A stretch of 64,000 bases of DNA from Siphonodentalium dalli. Lineage: Eukaryota > Mollusca > Scaphopoda > Gadilida > Siphonodentaliidae. Location: NCBI GenBank assembly GCA_032622095.1, contig CP136063.1:214293982-214357981 (forward strand). The letters run 5' to 3'. The notes under the pieces were generated by a model. The model searched no databases and was not told where the DNA came from. It saw only the letters and a list, made by a program, of their open reading frames with translations. Both the position numbers and the translations under genes were made by a program. This document shows positions 57,132 through 64,000 of the stretch, piece by piece. Positions within the stretch are counted from its first letter, which is position 1; every line of letters begins with the position of its first letter.

Positions 57132-57680
57132 TCGATTCCATACCATACCTAGACACATTTATTGTTGTTATACCGGCGTTCAAATGCATGATATTGGACT
57201 ACGACCTATAATTGGTTCAAGGTGTAATCCATATAACTGCATTGCCAACGGATCAACAACGCATCTACAACGTCCACAGTTGACTTATTCAGCGTGTATT
57301 AAATAGCATGATGTCAGGGACGTAGCTACAGGTGGATGTAGGGGTGTGACACCCCCAATATTTGGCAAAATTTCAACTTTTGGCAATTCCGAGGAAAACA
57401 ATCTAAATTTTGGAATTTTTAGACTGTGAACAAGATGAATTTGGCAAGAGATCACTAAGTTCTTACCTGTACATTTTATTTTAGTTGGTAAATCGGAATC
57501 CTAGATGGTTTAGGAAGTTCCGTCGAAAAATGTGGTCCGAATCAGGGAATTTCTGAAATTTCCCGAATTTTCGGTACAGGGCGGTATTAATTAATGGTCC
57601 AAAATAGCATGTTTAATTAATTTAATGGAAATAATTTTGGTGATTAACGGACGAAATGAATGACGGACGAACTCCACCCT
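57132..57680. other. between LINE fragments; possible hAT end
   Basis: 57315 reads CAGGGACGTAGCTACAGGTG, like the left end of the nested hAT-like element at 29308. No right end was found. No gene. Confidence 0.35.
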
Positions 57681-57689
57681 GTTACAAAT

Positions 57690-58310
57690 TAAAAACATAC
57701 AGACAATTTAAGACTGAGACGAAATTAGAAGACTACTTAAATGAATGTAAAATAACAAAACCTTGGGAATCACTTACACGGCTACGAATCGGTTCCCATG
57801 CAGTCGTTGGGAATTGAACGAGGTCGTCATCAAAATGTTGACGAACAATATCGCATTTGCGAACTGTGCAATGAGAAGGATGACGAATTACATCTTATTA
57901 CGAGCTGTTCATTACTCGCACAAGAACGAACCCATCACTTTAACAAACTACCATATAATATACAACAACTATCGGGGTTAGATCAGTTCAATCGCATACT
58001 GCAATGTACTGATCCGCTTTTCATAAATGCCCTTGCCCGTTTTATTCATCACGGATTAGAAAAAAAAGGGAATATGGCAACCTAGTCCAGAACTACTACA
58101 AAGAATAGGAAACCATACGAGAGTAAGCACCCCTTAATTAATGACCTAAAATACTACCAGTCATCACCATAAACTAATTATGTACCTGCTTATCTCATGT
58201 ATTATATTTAAGTATGCTCTGTTGTTACCTATTGTCTTTTATTACCTATTATTTCATGTATGTGTACGCTTGATCGTTTGATGCAAAAGTACAAATAAAT
58301 TGATTAATTG
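57690..58310 (+). pseudogene. LINE fragment: C-terminal finger and 3' UTR
   Basis: Reads KTYRQFKTETKLEDYLNE and SLTRLRIGSHA, then after a frameshift near 57800 LGIERGRHQNVDEQYRICEL, with a Cys-x2-Cys...His-x4-Cys finger (CELC...LHLITSC) and a stop at 58083-58085. The 3' end AAAAGTACAAATAAATTGATT also closes the fragment at 63825-63898. Confidence 0.78.
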
Positions 58311-58729
58311 AGTAAATTACTGGAGTGTTGGTCGATTGATTGATTTAATAAAACATCTTAAATCACATGTGTTAGCTAGATGTGAATAGTTATCAATAAT
58401 AATGCTGGATATGCCCAAAATAACTTTTTACATGCGAAGATATCTAATTCGTGAAAAGTGTCAAATCTGAGAATGAATTATATCGCTTTAAGAGATGATA
58501 TATTTTCGTTTTCGTGAAGTGGCAATCCAAGTGTGGCCTTAAATGACTTAGTGACATAGTACATATCCCTACTCTAAGGAGCCGACCTTACATGTGTGCT
58601 ACAAAGAGTAACCAACTAACTGTAACACGCTGTTAGGGCATACAGCAATTACTTAATATGACCGGTAAAAAATACCCCCTCCTATTACCAGTTTTACCAC
58701 GTGGTGTCCATGATCTCGCGAGACCTATA

Positions 58730-58812
58730 GGTTACAAACAACTAATTATTTTACATATGCCTCGATACACCTTCACGACCACGCCCACACCAATCTATGG
58801 CTCCAATGAAAA
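58730..58812 (+). repeat. 83-bp direct repeat, left copy
   Basis: Starts GGTTACAAACAACTAATTAT and ends GGCTCCAATGAAAA. It matches 60783-60865 with two differences in 83 bp and lies immediately before the LINE. Confidence 0.95.
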
Positions 58813-60782
58813 TCTTACATCACGTATAATATCTATTAGCCAGGGAACAAGGCAGGGAAGTACCCTCGCTCCGATTTTCTACGCCATCTACATAGACAGT
58901 TTGCTCAGTGAGCTCGAACACTCGAACTTTGGTTTCAGGCTGCTAAATATCAACTGCTCGTCTCCCACACAGGCAGATGATATGACCATCCTCTCGCTTT
59001 CATCATATGGAATACAAAAAATGTGTAATATATGTGGCAATTACAGTAAAAAATGGCGATTTATGTATAACCAACAGAAATGTCAGGTAATTATCTTCAA
59101 TGAGAAATCTAAATACGCCTCTATCAATCGCACATGGATGCTAAATGGCATAGCAGTTAATAAAACGGATTCAGTCACGCACCTGGGCATACCATTACAC
59201 AAAAGTGACTTTCCAAACACTCTTACAGAAAGTGTCAGCTCAAAAATTCGGTCGACATATCTTATGTTAAGCACTGCCGGTATGTACGCAGGAGGCATAA
59301 CACCTCAGAGTTCAATGGTAATGTATAAATCAGTGGTACTTTCTCGTGGACTTTACGGTTCAGAATTTCTCTGTGGCTTATCAGCCTCTAACTTGATCAA
59401 GCTCGAAAGAGTTCACAGATTTTGCTTGAAGCGTATTCAGGGCCTACCTGCCCGATGCAGGACCGATGTCGTTACTGCCCTGCTAGGAACATATCCACTT
59501 CAAGTTAGTATTGATGCCAGAAAAATTTCACTCTTTGGAGCCCTTTGTCGACTAACGCTTGGAAAGGCTTGTAAAACAATCTTTGAAACTAGGCTGTTTG
59601 ATTACGTTTACTCACAGAACCCGACAACAACTTTTATTGGCGAAGTATTTTCATTACTCGTGAAATACAACTTGACTGATGGAGTATATGAGTACATCAG
59701 GTATGGCGTATTTCTCTCGAAAGAGTCGTGGAAGGCGCTAACGAGAAATAATATTCGAAACACAACCGAGTCAGATTGGAAAATTAGAACGGAAATTGAC
59801 CCATCATTCAATCGGTTTCGGAATGTACATGACAACCTAAACATGTCTGATCTTTGGCGACTCTGTCGAAAATTTTCACATAATAAACATTCCTATCTAA
59901 CCACAGCTCTTGTGATCGATGCAACAACGTACTTAAACGAAGCACTTATCCAGTGTCCTAACTGCTATAAAATGTACCTTGATAAAGTACAGCACGTTCT
60001 CATTGAATGCAGTTCCCTGACATCACTACGGAATAATATGTTTTTTTGATATTATTGATCGTTATGGCGTAGAATGTTTTATCAAGATTGATGATCTTTC
60101 ATTGGACGAAATGATCTTGCTTCATTTGACTCACATTACTGGTGATATGTGTACAGCAGTTGATGATGTATACGTCTTTCTGGACTTCATGGTAACGATT
60201 ACTGCCAAATTATGGATGTGATACAATGCACTCTTGCAGGGAAATATTTCCTAGTCCATCATTGAATAATACAAATCAGTCAGCCCATCATCATCATCGT
60301 CATCATCATCATTATCATCATCATCGTCGTCACCACCATCGACATAATCATCGTAATCATCATCGCCGTCGTCCATGTCATCATCATAATCTTCATCGTC
60401 GTCATCGCCACCGTCATCATTGACGTCATCGTCATAATCTAATTTCCTCATCTTCAACATCATTTTCATCATCATGTACATCATCATCATCGTCATCATT
60501 ATCATTATCATCATCATCAATATAGTCATCTTCTTCCTCACGTTCAACATTAACATCGTCATCATCGATCAACGTCGTCGTTCTCAACATCATCCCAATC
60601 ATCATCATCATCGTCAGTATATCCACCATTGTAGAAATGTAAATACGTCTTGCTTATCATATTTATTTGTGTTGTTTCTATAAAATTTAATTATGATATC
60701 TATTCATTGTGTTGTGCATAACAATGTTATATTCTTTGTAAAATCTTCAATATCTGGAGGAGAAAAAAATATAATAATAACA
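58813..60782 (+). mobile_element. 5'-truncated LINE bounded by 83-bp direct repeats
   Basis: 1970 bp. The reverse transcriptase frame is open from the left repeat to 60049, with ISISQGTRQGSTLAPIFYAI, then the catalytic box as QADDMTIL (Gln in place of the usual Phe or Tyr before Ala-Asp-Asp), HLGIPL, and a C-terminal CPNCYKMYLDKVQHVLIEC finger. A run of seven T at 60041-60047 ends the frame early; one base less would carry it on to TGA at 60219-60221 (FFDIIDRYGVECFIKIDD in that frame), so this is a homopolymer frameshift or read error. The tail holds an ATC microsatellite and AATATAATAATAACA just before the right repeat. It differs clearly from the FADD-type LINEs nearby. Confidence 0.8.
60283..60622. 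repeat. ATC/GAT trinucleotide microsatellite
   Basis: About 340 bp of impure CAT/CGT triplets in the LINE 3' region. All frames in it (His-rich on +, Asp/Met-rich on -) are by-products. Confidence 0.95.
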
Positions 60783-60865
60783 GGTTACAAACAACTAATT
60801 ATTTTACATATGCCTCGATACACCTTCACGACCACACCCACACCAATATATGGCTCCAATGAAAA
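60783..60865 (+). repeat. 83-bp direct repeat, right copy
   Basis: Differs from the left copy at two positions (ACGCCC/ACACCC and CAATCTAT/CAATATAT). It follows the AT-rich tail of the LINE. Confidence 0.95.
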
Positions 60866-61357
60866 CGTTAAATTTGGGGCCGTGATCGGTACTCATTCGC
60901 GACTTGTTCGACCCAAAACAAATCACGGGTAAACGACTCAGCTTGCAAGTTACATAGCCAAACTAGCGAATATACAATATATACACACACAAATATAACA
61001 AAAGTGTCCAAATTAGCCTCAAATAAGAATAATTCGGGCAGAAATGTGGAAACTATTGTAATGTGCAACAATTTTCCCTGAAATATCATTCAATTTGCCA
61101 GAAAATTGCCCGAATAGGCTGGAATAGGACCATAAAAAATCTCCAGTTTGCCCGAATGTTGAACTTTCTACCCGATTTGGGGGGGGCTGCAGCCTCCAGC
61201 CCCCCCCCCGGCCCATGATTGTGACAGAGCGGTATAAATACAACAATTAACAGAGAACATAAATATATCAAATTGAAATTTCACATAATATTGTCAGGTA
61301 AATTGTTAATCCGATTTCCCCTCGGACTATATGCCTATACTGATTGCACATATAGTC

Positions 61358-62604
61358 AGATATAGTTAAAGAATTCACTTATTTAGGGGTTAAATTATTT
61401 TATAATGGTCGCTTCTGCCAGAACATAAAGAAAACAGTTAACTCTGCAACGAGAGCCATGTACGGACTGCTTAATAAGGTCCGAAAACTAAACTTACCCA
61501 TTGATATTATGCTTGATTTATTCGATAAGATGATTTTACCTATTTTACTGTATGGGAGTGAGATATGGTGTTTTGAACGTATTCAAAGTGTAGAGACACT
61601 ACATCTAAAATTTTGTAAGATGGTTGCGTCCATCAAAATGAGTACCCACAATTACATAGTTTATGCAGAATTCGCACGACACCCCGTCTCTATAGAAATA
61701 ACATGCCGAGCTCTGACATATTGGTCAAAGCTCGTATCGAGTAACGGCTCTGAGCTAGCTAAGAATATTTATACCTTAATTTATCAGACTCATGAGATGA
61801 ACTCACAGACAGCAGACAAAAATAACTCCAAATGGTTATGTTTTGTCAAAAATGCTCTTTATGATTTGAAATTGCAATCAAAGTGGATCACACAGACGGG
61901 CCTGACCGCTATTGAACTGAGAAATGCAAAAACTGTTCTCAAACAACGTCATTGGGACGCACTACTCGTTGACATAAACACATCTGCTTCATCGAGGGCC
62001 CAATTTTATAGTTTTATTAAAACTGACTACGGTTACCCAAATTACTTGAAGATTTTGCCGTCTAATCTATCGATATACCTCTTGAAGCTCAGAACTGCAA
62101 ATCATAAACTGCCTATAGAGTGCTCAAGATGGAAGAAATCTCAGAATGATAATGACAATAGGATATGCACCATATGTGGAAAATATTTAGGAGACGAATA
62201 CCATTTAGTTATTATATGCAGTCATTTGGATGAAATCAGAAAACAATATATCCCTGAGTACTTTTGGAAGAACCCTACGAGAGAGAAATTCCATGGTCTC
62301 CTATCTCTTCAAAGTATAAGCCTCATAAAAAGACTATGCATATTCCTAAGGTGTGCCTTTAAGAAGGTGTCTTATACTATATAATCGAAATCATTTATTG
62401 TTATGGGTGAACACATGTAGTTATCATACTTGTTAAGTTTATCGCCTATTATTGTGTAATCTAATTTAATTACTGCTGTGTATATGAAATGAACAATGAT
62501 TAATGTGAAATTCAAAGTTGTGTACATAGTGTATATATATATATGTTTTGCTTGTTTCACAGTTATGTGACTTATGCAATAAATCAATCAATCAATCAAT
62601 CAAA
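61358..62604 (+). pseudogene. 5'-truncated LINE: post-catalytic part of ORF2, 3' UTR and AATC tail
   Basis: The open frame begins before any Met, with VKEFTYLGVKLFYNGRF, then LPILLYGSEIWC, LLKLRTANHKLPIECSRW and the finger ICTIC...YHLVIIC, ending at a stop at 62382-62384. About 200 bp of 3' UTR ends in AATAAATCAATCAATCAATC. The catalytic reverse transcriptase part is absent. It is closest to the fragment at 6975-7381. Confidence 0.85.
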
Positions 62605-63330
62605 CCCTTAGCGTAAACTAATTATCACGCTCATATGTCGGTCGTTTTAGTCGATGTAACTAATACCACGGCTTTGCCATCATAGTTACGTTTGGTGATA
62701 CGGATAGAATAATCATTTCTGCTTAATTTGAAACAAACCTCCAGATCTGATGTGACCATTTCACGAAGTTTGAACTTTTTAAATCGGATAACGCTGTTTT
62801 CGCGCGACATCGATCACTGGGCAAACTGAGTTTTATATATCATTTGGAGGAGATATCCTTTATTGTATCGACCACATTTGTTCATTGTTACGTTGTGAAT
62901 TTTGACTATAATAAAATTGGTTCCTTTTCTCATTCATCGGCGAGAAAACTAGACCCAAAGTTGCAGAGTAGTTACGTATTTCTGTATAAATGCGACATAA
63001 ATTTTGGTCACCTGCTTCACAAAATTATATTTAGATCATATCTCTACATGTTTCAACATTTAAATATTATACTTACCTGCGTTAAATCAGAAAAACACAC
63101 ATTTTCCGGAGCATGAGTTCAACTGTTTATGAAAAATTAGCGAAACTCGACCAAGTTTGCTCGACGAGGGGTCATTTCTGGCGCACAGGTGGTACCCACA
63201 CAATTTAGGCTTGTTTTTGTTTTATGACAGGTTAGCCCATAGGTAATTTTGTACACACTCACCGCATCTATATTTCACCACATAAACCGATTTTGCAGAC
63301 CACAGGGATTTCGCTTTACATGATAGGATC
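62605..63330. other. no recognised feature
   Basis: AT-rich. Open frames show no family I recognise. Confidence 0.35.
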
Positions 63331-63439
63331 AAGATAGCTTTTGGTTAGTCCGGGGAGATTTTATTATGGAATGTGGGATATATATATATGTGTATATAGT
63401 GTACATATATTCAATATTTTGTATCACATTAATTTAGTG

Positions 63440-63822
63440 ACAAAAATAAAGCATACAACAACAAAATTATATGATATAGCACGAACAAAGCTATTTGAAA
63501 AATTAGAAACTGTAAATCCGGGGTTCATCAAACTATCAAACAAGGAAACATTTATTAGTATTATGAAAAATAACAATCCCACAGTGTGCGATATGATTTG
63601 CAATAACATAATATTATATGGATTCTTCATAATACGGGAAAATGTTGTTCACAACAAATGAAAAAGGGAAGCTGGAAGGGAAACATTCGTACGTAATTTT
63701 AATTATCTGTGTTCAAAATATGTGTTGATACAATGAATATTCTTATATATGTGTTTTTATATACTACTTTGCAACATGTCTGTAATATATATTTCTTGCA
63801 ATAAATGTTATCTATCTATCTA
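63440..63822 (+). pseudogene. LINE fragment: last ~70 codons, 3' UTR and ATCT tail
   Basis: Reads LFEKLETVNPGFIKLSNKE and NNNPTVCDMICNNI, matching the very end of the 53226-56335 protein (SNNDPNVCSLICRKI). The 3' end is GCAATAAATGTTATCTATCT. Confidence 0.72.
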
Positions 63823-63824
63823 CC

Positions 63825-63898
63825 GCTCATCGCCGTGATGGACATGTGTGTCAATCTTTGTATGATGTAAAAGTACAATAAAATTGATTGATTGATTG
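63825..63898 (+). mobile_element. LINE 3' end only
   Basis: ATGATGTAAAAGTACAATAA followed by a GATT tandem tail, like the end of the 57690-58310 fragment. It is only about 75 bp, directly after the preceding LINE tail. Confidence 0.6.
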
Positions 63899-64000
63899 TA
63901 TCAAAGGCATTACATAACAGACATGGGATTTCTAACTGGTCTGGTCTGACATCACAGCAGGATATCAGGAAATGTATAAGGTTGTGTTGGCAATAAATGC

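Noticed and set aside
58658-58812. The Met at 58658 as a true start of the reverse transcriptase protein
   Set aside because: It lies in the flank and the 83-bp repeat; the LINE begins after it, so the open frame is a chance fusion.
60226-60629. His-rich and Asp/Met-rich proteins
   Set aside because: By-products of the ATC/GAT microsatellite in a LINE 3' region.

Overview
The window is a piece of an animal nuclear genome, most likely a marine invertebrate; the phylum cannot be fixed from the sequence. The evidence is small coding exons separated by long AT-rich GT-AG introns, 5'-truncated non-LTR retrotransposons with short tandem-repeat 3' tails, and very many foldback and MITE-like DNA elements. 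I see no bacterial operon, CRISPR array or rRNA, and no tRNA gene I would call.

The only host protein genes I can support are two tandem paralogues on the minus strand. Both encode sigma-class (HPGDS-like) cytosolic glutathione S-transferases, and each has five coding exons with identical intron phases (1,1,0,0). Gene A runs 27718 to 3538 and gives a 205-residue product. Gene B runs 47623 to 36945 and gives a 206-residue product. All splice sites were read from the sequence and both reading frames join without a break. By hand count the products are about 63 % identical. Gene A keeps the Gln-Ser pair that holds the gamma-glutamyl group of glutathione (Q63-S64), while gene B has Gln-Gly (Q64-G65).

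Layout. 1-3.5 kb: region 3' of gene A, with a foldback transposon. 3.5-27.7 kb: gene A, whose introns hold a second foldback copy, LINE fragments, a ~290-bp tandem satellite, a TA-flanked transposon, a TTAA-flanked four-armed palindromic MITE and two degenerate copies of the end of exon 2. 27.7-36.9 kb: intergenic, dominated by two direct copies of a 2.3-2.6-kb element with a nested hAT-like element; one copy also carries a 457-bp insertion whose empty site survives in the other. 36.9-47.6 kb: gene B, with another TTAA palindromic MITE, hairpins and an inverted array of alternating ~165-bp monomers in its introns. 48-52.6 kb: inverted and tandem repeat complexes rich in CT/GA, and a hAT-like MITE. 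52.6-64 kb: a retrotransposon graveyard with one long LINE copy (reading frame broken once by an amber codon) apparently nested in another, a LINE bounded by 83-bp direct repeats, and several C-terminal LINE fragments.

Most of the window is therefore mobile DNA built around ~1.2 kb of coding exons. The most unusual material is the set of high-order palindromic elements, not a new protein system.
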